Assembly (NCBI GenBank): GCA_965197395.1
Contig: OZ240205.1
Location: forward strand, 620,001-684,000
DNA length: 64,000 bases
Source: CAZYFH01 sp965197395
Lineage (GTDB): Bacteria > Acidobacteriota > Vicinamibacteria > Vicinamibacterales > UBA8438
Direction of reading: 5' to 3'
The notes below the pieces were generated by a model. It was not told where the DNA came from. It searched no databases and saw only the letters and a program-made list of their open reading frames with translations. This document shows, piece after piece, positions 35,130-43,818 of this stretch; positions within the stretch are counted from its first letter, which is position 1; every line of letters starts with the position of its first letter. The position numbers and the translations under genes are program-made.

Positions 35130-36053
35130 TTACCGGGCCGCGGGCTCGCTGGGGGATTCGGACGCGCCAACGACGCGACCGTCCGTGACGAAGCGGCGGT
35201 GGTCGGAGAACTGCTGAAGACGATAGTAGCGCGGCACGAACCCGCTCCCTTGGAGCATCCAGTTACGCTCGATCGAGCGCGGCAGCATCAGCGTCTCCGC
35301 CGGGTCGCTGAAGGCGACGCGCTCGTACCGAATACTCACGTTGTCCTGCTCGAGCGCCATCCGCCCAGGCTGCGCCCATCGCCGATCGTCGGGCGCGCTG
35401 AACTCGAACCGCCCGGTCAGTCGCTCGTCGAGCCGCAGCACCTCACCGGACTCCACATCGACCCAGGCCTGACCGCGGCTCCGGCCGTCAAGTGAGATAG
35501 AGACGCACTCGTTGTCCCAGGTGACCTCGGCACGACCCTCCTCCAAGGGCAGGAAGTCGAGCCGTGCCACACGCCGGCCGTCGACCGGCTCGAGCTCGCC
35601 AAGGGAAAACTCGTACTCTCCCTGCCGCGCAGGCAGCAGGGCCGACAGGGGATCCTCTGATTCCGACCGCGGCATGAGACATGCGTCATGGTCACGCGGC
35701 TTCGGCTCCCGCCCGTTGACCTTCCGCAGCACGCGGAACACGGTCACGGTGGGCACGCCGTCCTCCTCGGACGTGCCCCACTCCACTCGGCGCTCGAACT
35801 CCAGCTGCCGTGGGGACCCATTCGACTGCATATCGCGAGTGAACGACCGCACCCACACCGTTTCGGTGGAGATGATGCGCTGGACCCGCTGGTACCGGCG
35901 TTCCAGTTGAGCGCCGACCCGTGCAAGCGTGGCGTCGAGGTCGAGGGAGGGCTCTTGACCCAGTGCGGCGTCGGAGGCCCCCAGCAGCAACCCAGCCACC
36001 GTCAGTACCCATGCCCCCTTTGCCGACGAGGGTGGTGAGGTCGTTGTCGTCAT
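35130..36053 (-). CDS. Secreted protein of unknown function
   Basis: About 307 residues from the ATG at 36053. A signal peptide (GAWVLTVAGLLLGASDAALG) precedes a mixed alpha/beta protein with VERRVEWGTSEEDG-type strands, a Cys pair (DACLMPR, DNECVSISL) and the segment VESGEVLRLDERLTGRFEF. The C-terminus (PRYYRLQQFSDHRRFVTDGR) is typical of Acidobacteriota secreted proteins that resemble outer-membrane lipoprotein-sorting factors. I do not recognise a specific family. It follows the SnoaL-like gene and may share its promoter. Confidence 0.65.
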   Translation of the reverse strand: MTTTTSPPSSAKGAWVLTVAGLLLGASDAALGQEPSLDLDATLARVGAQLERRYQRVQRIISTETVWVRSFTRDMQSNGSPRQLEFERRVEWGTSEEDGVPTVTVFRVLRKVNGREPKPRDHDACLMPRSESEDPLSALLPARQGEYEFSLGELEPVDGRRVARLDFLPLEEGRAEVTWDNECVSISLDGRSRGQAWVDVESGEVLRLDERLTGRFEFSAPDDRRWAQPGRMALEQDNVSIRYERVAFSDPAETLMLPRSIERNWMLQGSGFVPRYYRLQQFSDHRRFVTDGRVVGASESPSEPAAR

Positions 36054-36094
36054 GGCCGAGGCGGGTCGCCTGCGACGGTCCAGGCGCCGGGGCG

Positions 36095-36604
36095 TCACTC
36101 CTCCACCACCGGACCCCGCACGGTGCGGTGTGACAGATAGCGCCACCGGCCATCGCGACGCTCGTAGACCCGGACATACCAGAAGCTGAACGCGCGTCCC
36201 GTGGCGATCGTCGAACCCGTGCGCGCGCGTACGCGGCCGGTCGTGATCGCGACGTCGCCGTGAACCTCGACGTGCTCCGTCTCGACGTCACGCATGGTGT
36301 ACCGCCCTGGGAGCGACGCCAGCCACTCGGCCTTCGTGTCGACGCTGAGCGGGGCACCGCCCGACGTCCACCCGTCGCCGTGGGTGTAGGTGAAGTCATC
36401 CGCGCAGACACGGTCGAGAAAGCTCACGTCCGCCCGTAGGACTGCCGCTTCGACTTCTCGCTCGAACGCGATGAGCTCGGCCTCGACCCCCCTGGCCACC
36501 GCCGGACGCTCCTGCGCAAACCCCGCGCCACCGAATAGAACGGTGGCGACAGACACGAGCAGGCTTGATCGAACCAGGCCACACACCGACGCTGACCAGC
36601 GCAT
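36095..36604 (-). CDS. Secreted SnoaL/DUF4440-like (NTF2-fold) protein
   Basis: 169 residues with signal peptide (LLVSVATVLFGGAGFAQ). The rest matches the NTF2-like cone fold: a long N-terminal helix (ELIAFEREVEAAVLRADVSFLDRV), CADDFTYTHGDG, and the C-terminal strands RAFSFWYVRVYERRDGRWRYLSHR. Such proteins bind small hydrophobic ligands or act as enzymes; none can be named here. It lies 41 bases upstream of the secreted protein gene and 11 bases after the FHA-protease stop. Confidence 0.78.
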   Translation of the reverse strand: MRWSASVCGLVRSSLLVSVATVLFGGAGFAQERPAVARGVEAELIAFEREVEAAVLRADVSFLDRVCADDFTYTHGDGWTSGGAPLSVDTKAEWLASLPGRYTMRDVETEHVEVHGDVAITTGRVRARTGSTIATGRAFSFWYVRVYERRDGRWRYLSHRTVRGPVVEE

Positions 36605-36615
36605 GCCGCCTATTG

Positions 36616-38208
36616 TTAGCGTAGACCGGCCGCTGCGAGCAACGCCCGCACACTCTCCACCGGAACGCCCAGATTGGATCCGCCATATTCTGGCAGGATG
36701 GCGGCGTTGACGGCCACCACTCCGCCGCTCACGTCGAGCACGGGACCACCGCTTCCGCCGTGGGTCGTTTCGGCGTCGTACACGATGGTCGCCTGGGTGA
36801 CCTGGCCGACAATGCCGCGGCTGGCCAGTGGCGCGATGTGCCCTGCCGCGGCCAGCCGAGCTGCCACGCTCCAGAACCCCGTGTCGTTGGCCTGCTGGAG
36901 CTCTTCGACGAACGCGGCGCCCGATTGAGCCAGCATGGAGCGGAGGCCGGTCGGGTAGCCCATGACGATGACCTCGTCTCCGGGGGCTGGCGGGGCGTCG
37001 GCGAGGCGTAAACCCGGCGGCGACGACGTCCCGTCCGTGCGGCGCAAGACGGCCAGGTCCGCGTCTTCACTCACCCGCAACAACTCGACTTGGCCCGCCG
37101 CGGGTGTACCCGGTAGATAGACGACGAACTTGATCATCACCGACTCCAGGTCCTGCCCCGCGAGGAGGTCGATGCTCGCGTCTTCTTCCCACGGCACGGC
37201 GACGTGGCGATTGGTGACAATCGCCCCTTCTTCACCGGTCGCGAACCCGGTGCCGATGATTTGGCGTTCAGCCACAGGACCGTCGCCTTCGAGCGTGAGC
37301 AGGGGCTGGCCTCTGGGGGAGATCAACCGGCGACCGTCCTCATTGACTCCGTGACGCAGCATCCGGCCACTCGATATCTCGCGAAACCCCCAGGCGCCCT
37401 GGAGCAGCACGACCGAGGACATCGACTCGGCAATGACCCGGCCGCTGGCCGCCGAGCGTTGCTCAAGCGCGGCCAGACGTTGTCGGTCCGAAGACAACCG
37501 GCGTCCGAGCTCCTCACTCAGCGCTTGCAGGTCATTCGGCGTCAGCGCCTCTTCCCGGGCGCGGGCCAACGTACGCGCGAAGCTGTCGAGACGCGTCACG
37601 CCGCTCTCGATGCGTTGCTCGAGCAACGCGTTCAGCCGGTTTTGCTGGTAGAGCAATGCCGCGAGCACCGCGATCGCGAGCACCACGCTGAGCCGAAACA
37701 AGATCGTTGTTTGGCGCGCCAGTCGCCGCAGCACTTCCTGAAGGGCTCTGACCGCCCTTCGGGCAGGCGGTTGGCGGCTAACCCGAAGATAGGCGAGGGC
37801 GTCGCTCAGGATGTCGCCGGCCGCTCTGCGAACAGGTTGGTCTTCGCGGCACAGGCAAAAGCGCGACACAGGCCCGGTCTCGCCGAGCTCGATCATGTCG
37901 CCATGCTGGAGCCGCTGGGACGTGACGCGCACGCCGTTCACCCATATTGGCTGTTGCTCGAGCGCCTCGATTTCATAGCTGTCTTCCGCGCGGTGAAGCC
38001 GAGCGATCAGGCCGTCCGGCGTGGCGCCTGGGCGCGCCTCCTGAACGTGGACGAACCGATCGGGTCGCAGCGACATGTCAACAGCTGACCCGCTGAGCCA
38101 CGTCACCTTACCGTGGGACGGGCCCGTGAGGTGTTCCACGGCGGCCGCCGGCGCCGACGTGTCCGTGCGAGGTTCGTCAACCTTCGCTTCCGAGGCCCTG
38201 CGGTCCAT
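36616..38208 (-). CDS. FHA domain - trypsin-like serine protease membrane protein
   Basis: 530 residues. The N-terminal FHA-like domain (about 35-120) has ARLHRAEDSYEIEAL and IWVNGVRVTSQRLQHGDMIELG. A single membrane helix (LSVVLAIAVLAALLYQQN, about 175) and a coiled coil come next. The C-terminal trypsin-like domain has its triad: His in IVTNRHVAVPW, Asp in DADLAVLRR and Ser in THGGSGGPVLDV. The protease would face the periplasm while the FHA domain reads a phosphorylation signal inside. This is a plausible transmembrane stress protease of the Deg/HtrA kind but without PDZ. Confidence 0.85.
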   Translation of the reverse strand: MDRRASEAKVDEPRTDTSAPAAAVEHLTGPSHGKVTWLSGSAVDMSLRPDRFVHVQEARPGATPDGLIARLHRAEDSYEIEALEQQPIWVNGVRVTSQRLQHGDMIELGETGPVSRFCLCREDQPVRRAAGDILSDALAYLRVSRQPPARRAVRALQEVLRRLARQTTILFRLSVVLAIAVLAALLYQQNRLNALLEQRIESGVTRLDSFARTLARAREEALTPNDLQALSEELGRRLSSDRQRLAALEQRSAASGRVIAESMSSVVLLQGAWGFREISSGRMLRHGVNEDGRRLISPRGQPLLTLEGDGPVAERQIIGTGFATGEEGAIVTNRHVAVPWEEDASIDLLAGQDLESVMIKFVVYLPGTPAAGQVELLRVSEDADLAVLRRTDGTSSPPGLRLADAPPAPGDEVIVMGYPTGLRSMLAQSGAAFVEELQQANDTGFWSVAARLAAAGHIAPLASRGIVGQVTQATIVYDAETTHGGSGGPVLDVSGGVVAVNAAILPEYGGSNLGVPVESVRALLAAAGLR

Positions 38209-38383
38209 GGCGAGACTCGATCATACGCCCCGCTAGGCCGCCTCGCGGCTTGTGGAGCGGGGCACCGAGTCTCAAGGAGGCCGTCACACGCAACCGACAC
38301 CGGACCGAGTTTCGACAACCCTTCAAGATCAGGCGAGGACGACGCTGCGATAGAATCCGTAAGTCCCGCTGACTCAACGAGAA

Positions 38384-38472
38384 GCCGGAGTGGCGAAATT
38401 GGCAGACGCGCTGGACTCAAAATCCAGTGAGGTTCACCCCTCGTGTCGGTTCGAGTCCGACCTCCGGCACCA
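38384..38472 (+). tRNA. tRNA-Leu (CAA)
   Basis: Cloverleaf with acceptor pair GCCGGAG/CTCCGGC, D arm GCGAAATTGGCAGACGC, anticodon stem-loop CTGGA-CTCAAAA-TCCAG (anticodon CAA), a long class II variable arm and T arm ending GGTTCGAGTCC. The discriminator A is at 38469 and CCA is encoded at 38470-38472. A TAGAAT box lies 28 bases upstream. The 3' end is the probable attachment site of the island, since a tyrosine integrase gene begins to be read 14 bases away. I found no duplicate of the tRNA 3' end in the window. Confidence 0.96.
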
Positions 38473-38485
38473 TCGTTTCAATGAG

Positions 38486-39620
38486 TTACGTTGACTTCTT
38501 CCCAGATGATTGATTGGAAGAATGGCCAGATGATCCCGTAGTTGATCCCGTTGATCCCGTCGCATGGGCGTTGAGTCGGTCAGCGGCATCAATCAGATCG
38601 CTATCGCTCACGATCCGATAGCGGTTGTAAATGCTCTCCGTCCTGTGCCCGACGATCTGCATAGCCACCCGCCGCGACACGCCAGCCCGATCCAAGTTTC
38701 GCACCGCTGTCCGACGAAAGTCGTGTAGGTACCGACCTGGACAACCGGCCGCTCGACATGCCGAGGCCCACGCGGTGCGGAAGTCGCGGATGACCTTTCC
38801 ACGACGGTGGAACACTGGGCGAATGATCTCACCGCGTCGACGAGAGAGCGTCGTGGTATCGGCCAACCGCCTGTCCAACATCGTCTTCAACTCGACGAGC
38901 TTCCCGAAGTTGATGACACGTCCATCATCGTTCTTCGTGGTGCCAGCGTCGAGCCGAATAGTCCCAGTTCTCGAATCGACTTGCCTCCACTCCAAGTTGA
39001 GGATCTCGCTAATCCGCCAGCCCATGTAGTAGCCGAACGTAACGACATCAGCCAAATCGCCGTCGAGATGACTCCGCACGCTCTCGAATTGTTCTCGCTC
39101 GAAAAAGCCACTCCGGGGGGCGGACTCCTTCAACATTCGAATCTCTGGCGGATTCGGAAACTTAGCCAGCTTAAAGGCTCGGCGGACTATCGCCAGCTCC
39201 CTGTTGATCTCGGCATTGCTCGCGCCCGCGTTGCGACGCTTCAACTGGAACTCTGCGATGTCCCTGTCGCCGATCCTCTGCATCAGCAGCCCACCAAAGA
39301 ACGGCTTGAGATGCTTCCTGATCCGGAGCTCAACATTCCCTGTGCTGCGTCGGTTGTTTAACTTGTAATCGTTGACGACGAGCTTAACTCTCAACAAACG
39401 CCGCGTCGCCGAATCGCAAACGTCTCGTCTCAACCGCCGTTCCCCACCCATCGTCCTTCTCACGTAGCCGCTTGCGCAACAGACGCTCCGCATCGCCCTT
39501 GACAGTGCTGCCGGAGCTCTCCGTGCGCCGGCGTCCACGCCAGTCGTAGAATCGAATGACGTACACACCGCGCTTCCCGCGCTGGAAGATCTCGCCGGTT
39601 CCCCATCGCGAAAGCCCCAT
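38486..39620 (-). pseudogene. Tyrosine recombinase (island integrase), frameshifted
   Basis: Read from the ATG at 39620, the first 78 residues (MGLSRWGTGEIFQRGKRG) form the N-terminal arm-binding domain and stop at 39384. The frame one base over continues at once with LVVNDYKLNNRRSTG (core-binding domain) and the catalytic domain. There, Arg is in GYYMGWRISEILNL, HxxR in YLHDFRRTAVRN, His in IVGHRTESIYN, and Tyr is in NRYR. Dropping one T from AGTTAAG (about 39386) would join the two parts. The gene abuts tRNA-Leu, the normal place for an island integrase. If the frameshift is real, the enzyme is dead. Confidence 0.85.
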
Positions 39621-39627
39621 CCGCGCC

Positions 39628-39813
39628 TCACTTTCGTATTACGCGAGCCAGTTTGCGCTTCGGCGCACGCCGCCTGCCAAGCCGCGACCGCAGCCACAGA
39701 TCGATCCCACGCCGAATCTGCTCCGATTCGTTCACGCCGTCACGGTCTTTGATCTCCAGCAGCCCGTCGCGCTGATCCCCCTCGATCCAGATATTGATGC
39801 GGACCTTCGACAT
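39628..39813 (-). CDS. Ribbon-helix-helix DNA-binding protein
   Basis: 61 residues from the ATG at 39813 (MSKVRINIWI). The N-terminal strand VRINIWI followed by two helices (DGVNESEQIRRGIDLWLRS) fits the MetJ/Arc or CopG ribbon-helix-helix fold, with a basic C-terminus. It lies 7 bases upstream of the integrase gene and probably controls it or the island's excision. Two TATACGTA sequences overlap its start codon and may be its own operator. Confidence 0.65.
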   Translation of the reverse strand: MSKVRINIWIEGDQRDGLLEIKDRDGVNESEQIRRGIDLWLRSRLGRRRAPKRKLARVIRK

Positions 39814-39814
39814 A

Positions 39815-39832
39815 TATACGTAAGTATACGTA
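39815..39832. promoter_or_regulatory. Two TATACGTA direct repeats, candidate ribbon-helix-helix operator
   Basis: TATACGTA occurs at 39815-39822 and 39825-39832, exactly one helical turn (10 bp) apart. The first copy covers the region just upstream of the ATG of the ribbon-helix-helix gene on the minus strand. Dimers of such proteins often bind tandem 8- to 10-bp boxes spaced one turn. The surrounding ~200 bases to 40058 hold no gene. Confidence 0.45.
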
Positions 39833-40058
39833 CAATTGGGTAGTCGACGCAAGCAGGCAACCTATGACCTTTAGGTCGGCGCGTCGATTGACGACCCTTC
39901 CCCGGAAACGGTCGTTTTGACCGCGCTAGGCGTCGCAGTCTCGCTCGGACTTTCCCGATGACAATACTCTTCGCAGTCGTCGCAGACCGATTACGAGGGT
40001 CCGCGTCCCCAACAGGAACCGACGGCAAATGATCGCCTGGTACAGGCCGGACGCACAG

Positions 40059-40881
40059 TCACCGAAGCAACTGCGCGACTACTGTTGGCTCCACCTCCTC
40101 GCTCTGCACTTTCTGCACCCGCTCGCGGGCCACCATTAGGCGCTTCAGCACATCCTGAGCCTGCTCTTTCACCACTTGCTTCTTGCCTCGGAGCGACTTC
40201 TCCGTCTTGCCGTCTAAGCTAGCGAGGTAAGGGTCGGTAACCGCCAGAGGGATGTCCTCATTGTCGAGGAGCTTCACCAGCGGCGCGTAGGGATAACCCT
40301 TGGTCCGTGCGAAGTCTCGAACGCTGCCGAAGACGCTGAACTGAGTGGCTGCCTCGTCGTCCAAGAGACCCCGGTGGTTCTGGAGCGCCATGTCTAGGAA
40401 GGCTGCTCGTCGGAGAGTCAGGCGGGCCTCCTCCTGTCGCGCGAGGTAGTCGCCGACGGCCAGATCCTCGCGAACGCCCCTCGCTCGACCCTGCACAAGA
40501 TGGGCCTGCCTCTGAACGGAGTCCACGACCTCGTTGATCCGCGCATCCGAGCAGATGCTCGGCTCGGTAGTCAGCACTTTTCTGAGTTGACCGAGCGACT
40601 CAACGGCTGCCGGACCATCTTCCGCGCTCGGATAGAAGGCAACGAGCTCCCCGGTGTCTGTACTGCATCGAACCACTCGGGCCTCCGCGCCCTCGGAAGA
40701 GATGGGCTGCGGAACAGCTTGGAGGAGGTCATCGAGGAGCGACTGCCCATAGGTGAGGAGCTTTAAGGTGTTGGGGTGGGCGTCGAAGACCTCGGGACGG
40801 AAGGTAACCGGGTGCCTCGTACTATCCCGTTCCAGGAGGTACGCGCCCTCGATGATCGGATGCTTGTGGAACCTCGGTGCC
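40059..40881 (-). pseudogene. PLD-SNF2 helicase, C-terminal fragment (residues ~969-1242)
   Basis: About 274 residues (HKHPIIEGAYLLERDSTRH to the end VEPTVVAQLLR), helical and charged, with no catalytic motif; this is the C-terminal domain of the helicase encoded upstream. The IS3 element splits it from the motor domains at the AAAC target. On paper the junction reads LESPR then LAPRFHKH in one frame. It has its own stop at 40059. As it stands the fragment has no start of its own beyond chance codons inside the IS. Confidence 0.85.
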
Positions 40882-40945
40882 AAACTGAGCTTGCCTGGGT
40901 TGGGTGGACACCCCACAAGGCGCGAGAATGCGCCGGGAGGTGTTC

Positions 40946-41242
40946 ATGGCCCAACGGAGACGACGACGATTCACGGTGGAGTTCAAACAGGAAGCGGTCC
41001 GGCTGTGCAAGCAGGGTGACCGCAGCATCGGCCAGGTGGCACGGGAGTTGGACCTGACCGAGTCGGCGTTGCGGCGATGGGTGCAGCAGTACGAGATCGA
41101 CCACGGCCACAATCCGACCGGCGCGCTGACCACCGAGGAACTCGAGGAACTCCGAACGCTGCGCCGCGAAGTGCGCGTCCTGCGAGAGGAGCGAACGATC
41201 TTAAAAAAGGCGGCGGCCTTCTTCGCGAAGGAACAGGCGTGA
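40946..41242 (+). CDS. IS3 OrfA (helix-turn-helix / leucine-zipper protein)
   Basis: 98 residues from the ATG at 40946 (MAQRRRRRF) with GGGAGG five bases upstream. The helix-turn-helix (FTVEFKQEAVRLCKQGDRSIGQVARELDL) precedes a coiled coil (TTEELEELRTLRREVRVLREE). Near its end the run TTAAAAAAGG (41201-41210) allows a -1 shift into orfB, giving the OrfAB transposase; without the shift, OrfA alone acts as repressor. Confidence 0.93.
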   Translation: MAQRRRRRFTVEFKQEAVRLCKQGDRSIGQVARELDLTESALRRWVQQYEIDHGHNPTGALTTEELEELRTLRREVRVLREERTILKKAAAFFAKEQA

Positions 41243-42117
41243 GGTTCGCGTTTGTTCATGCGGAGAAGGCCACCCATGCGGTGCGGTCTCTCTGTCGGGT
41301 GCTCCAGGTCACCCGCAGTGGCTACTACGCATGGGCGAAGCGCCCGCCGAGCCGACGGCACCGTGAAGACGTCCAGCTGACAGCCCGGATCCGGGCGATC
41401 CATGCCGCGAGTCGGGGGACCTACGGAAGCCCGCGGATCTACGAGCAGCTCAGGCAGGACGGGTTCACCGTTGGCCGGGAGCGAGTCGCCAGACTGCTGC
41501 GGGCCATGGGCCTGATCGGCCTGCCCTGCAAGCGGTTCCGGCGTACCACGGACAGTGCCCACCAACATCCGGTTGCGCCCAACGTGCTCGCCCGTGACTT
41601 CGACGCCGCACAGCCGAACGAGCGCTGGAGCACCGACATCACCTACCTCTGGACGTGGGAGGGGTGGCTGTATCTTGCCGTCGTGCTCGACCTGTTCTCG
41701 CGGCGCGTGGTGGGGTGGGCCATCCAGCCGCACCTGCGGGCGGAGCTGGCGCTCGAGGCGTTGCACATGGCGCTGGGGAGGCGCGTCCCAGCGGCCGGCC
41801 TCGTCCATCATTCGGACCGAGGGTGCCAGTATGCCGCCGACGCGTACCAGCGCGTCCTGCACGACCACCAGATCGTCTGCTCGATGAGTCGGAAGGGCGA
41901 CTGCTGGGATAACGCCGTCACCGAGAGCTTCTTCGGGACGCTCAAGACCGAGCTCATCCACCGCCAGCCGTGGTCGACGCGACGCAGGACCAAGGACGCC
42001 GTCGCGGAGTACATCGAGGGCTTCTATAATCCCCACCGCCTGCACTCGTCCCTGGGATACGTCAGCCCCAACACCTTTGAAAGGAGGCATGCTCGACAGG
42101 TGCAGTGTGCAGCATAA
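41239..42117 (+). CDS. IS3 OrfB (DDE integrase-like transposase part)
   Basis: 292 residues if started at GTG 41239, which overlaps the OrfA stop (GTGA). The frame is open further upstream so that a -1 shift at the A6G run gives KKGGGLLREGTGVRF in continuity with OrfA. The HTH_21 domain (ATHAVRSLCRVLQVTRSGYYAW) and rve core are complete: Asp in WSTDITYLWT, Asp in LVHHSDRGCQY and Glu in NAVTESFFGTLK. The transposase appears intact. Confidence 0.95.
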   Translation: MRFAFVHAEKATHAVRSLCRVLQVTRSGYYAWAKRPPSRRHREDVQLTARIRAIHAASRGTYGSPRIYEQLRQDGFTVGRERVARLLRAMGLIGLPCKRFRRTTDSAHQHPVAPNVLARDFDAAQPNERWSTDITYLWTWEGWLYLAVVLDLFSRRVVGWAIQPHLRAELALEALHMALGRRVPAAGLVHHSDRGCQYAADAYQRVLHDHQIVCSMSRKGDCWDNAVTESFFGTLKTELIHRQPWSTRRRTKDAVAEYIEGFYNPHRLHSSLGYVSPNTFERRHARQVQCAA

Positions 42118-42148
42118 TCAACCTGTCCACTTTTCCCAGGCAAGATCA

Positions 42149-43483
42149 AAACGCGGTGACTCGAGGAAGAGCTTTTCGACATCACTGGAGGGCACGGCAT
42201 CGACCGTCTCTTCAAGCGGAACGATCTCATCCTCGATGTAGCGGTCGAGGTCCAGCCCCGCCGCCTCCTCCTCCTGGATTCGGTCCTCCAACTCGCGAAG
42301 TCTGGCTTGGAGGCTCGGGCCGCGCTCCTTCGGCACGGTCATCGAGAGATCCTGAATCACCTGTCCCACCTGGGTCAGGATCGGCTGGAGTTGACCCACG
42401 ACAGCCTCGAACCAGTTAATGCGGGATTCGAGGCGTCGATAGACCTGTGCCTCGACGCTCTGCTCGTAGAAGTAGTTGCGGACCCAGACAACCTCGTGCT
42501 TCTGGCCGATGCGGTCGATGCGGCCAATCCTCTGCTCGACCCGCATCGGGTTCCAACTCAAGTCGAAGTTGAAGAGCACTCCGCACGTCTGGAGGTTCAA
42601 ACCCTCCGACATGGCATCGGTTCCGATCAGGATCTTGATCTCGTCGCCCTTCTTGAAGCTGGCTTTGACTTCCTCCTTGCTCACCCTCTTCCATACTGAC
42701 CCGTCCCAGACCTCCCCGCCGCGACCTGAGTAGCAGGCCACCTGCGCCCCGTACACGTCCTTGAGGTGATCCCGCAGGTGGTCCATCGTGTCGGTGTACT
42801 GCGAGAAGACAACCACTGTCTCGCGCTGCCTCAAGACCTCCTTCAGTTCGTCCTGTAGGTGAGCGAGCTTCGAGTCCGCCGGAAGGGTTCGGAGGTCCGA
42901 CAGGAAGCTCTCCACAAACTCGATTTCCTGCTCATACAGCGACGGGTCCCTCTCGCGGAGAGTGTCCTCGATGTCAAGGTCAAGCTCGTCCTGCTCGATG
43001 TCGTCGTCCGTCAGGCCAAGATCGACCCTTTCTCCCTTGAGAAACTCCAGACGGCGCTCCAGGCTCTTCTGCAATGCGTAGAAGCTGCTGGTGAGGCGCC
43101 GACGGTACACGGTCATCACAAACCCGAGACCCGCACGCTTAGCCTCGTACTTCTTGTAGAAGTCGCTGATGTAGACCTCCACGGCGTCGTATAGCCGTTC
43201 CTCCTCTGGCGTGAATGGAATCCAGACGGGCTTGGGCTGGCGCCGACAGATCGACTCCGTGAGAATGCCCTTCTCGTGGTACTTGCGAGGGAGGTCTCTG
43301 GTATTCCGCTGTGCCAGCGTTCGGAGGGGGGTCAGCCTCCGGGCCATCTCCCTCGCCAGCGTCTTGCCCTCTCGGCTCAGTTGGGAGAGCTGCGTGCCAA
43401 GCTCTCTCGACTCGGGAAGCGACCGCACGAGGTGCCACTCGACGGGGCCGAGTTTCTTCTCAGCGACCCTCACGAACGACTCC
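42149..43483 (-). pseudogene. PLD-SNF2 helicase, fragment with second motor domain (residues ~524-969)
   Basis: This 1335-base piece encodes the second RecA-like domain of an SNF2 helicase. Motif IV is VVFSQYTDTMDHL, motif V ILIGTDAMSEGLNLQ and motif VI NPMRVEQRIGRIDRIGQ. An acidic insertion (LGLTDDDIEQDELDLDIED) precedes it. The piece is bounded by a MITE at 43492 and by the IS3 at 42148. Both junctions restore the frame when one target copy is kept. Confidence 0.92.
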
Positions 43484-43491
43484 GGAAGTTT

Positions 43492-43818
43492 GGCTATATC
43501 CGAGTTTCCCAAAGGGCGTAAGTACCTGACATCCCTGTCTTTCCTGGGTAAATCGAGCGTTCGGCCTGCACAGGTCGGCCGCTTCGATGTGAACATAGTC
43601 ATTCACGGGTCGACTGCAGTCCGAGGACGCGGCGATCTTGTCGCCATACGGATGGGCCCTGTGGAAGCTGCCGGCGCCGTGGACGCACAGAACGCGCCCA
43701 CCGCACCTCGGAAAACGCTGCGCGTTTTCCACGAGCTTCCACAGGGCCTTTCCCATCAAATCATCCACAAAAAACCCCGAAAGGCCCCAAAATAGCGTTG
43801 GGAAACCCGGATAGACCC
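43492..43818. mobile_element. 327-bp MITE, family 1, copy A
   Basis: The termini are GGCTATATCCGAGTTTCCCA on the left and, on the other strand, GGGTCTATCCGGGTTTCCCA on the right. The 8-bp target GGAAGTTT is duplicated at 43484-43491 and 43819-43826. The element has no transposase. It is the reverse complement of copy C (48980-49306), differing at one base that I could find. The ends match those of the ISL3-family IS at 49315-50743. It lies in the helicase gene. Confidence 0.92.

Larger units (their letters stand above)
40886..42148 (+). mobile_element. IS3-family insertion sequence (1263 bp)
   Basis: The left end is TGAGCTTGCCTGGG and the right end, on the other strand, TGATCTTGCCTGGG, each followed four bases later by GTGGACA. 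The 4-bp target AAAC is duplicated at 40882-40885 and 42149-42152, as usual for IS3. It carries overlapping orfA and orfB with a slippery A6G run. It is inserted in the helicase gene in the opposite orientation. Confidence 0.95.

Noticed and set aside
38384..38472. Duplicate of the tRNA-Leu or tRNA-Arg 3' end as an inner attachment site
   Set aside because: I looked for GTTCGAGTCCGACCTCCGGC and for the tRNA-Arg T-arm text elsewhere in the window and saw neither.
39732..40028. 98-codon minus-strand frame over the ribbon-helix-helix gene
   Set aside because: Out of frame with the recognisable DNA-binding protein and without motif; the region upstream of 39853 appears non-coding.
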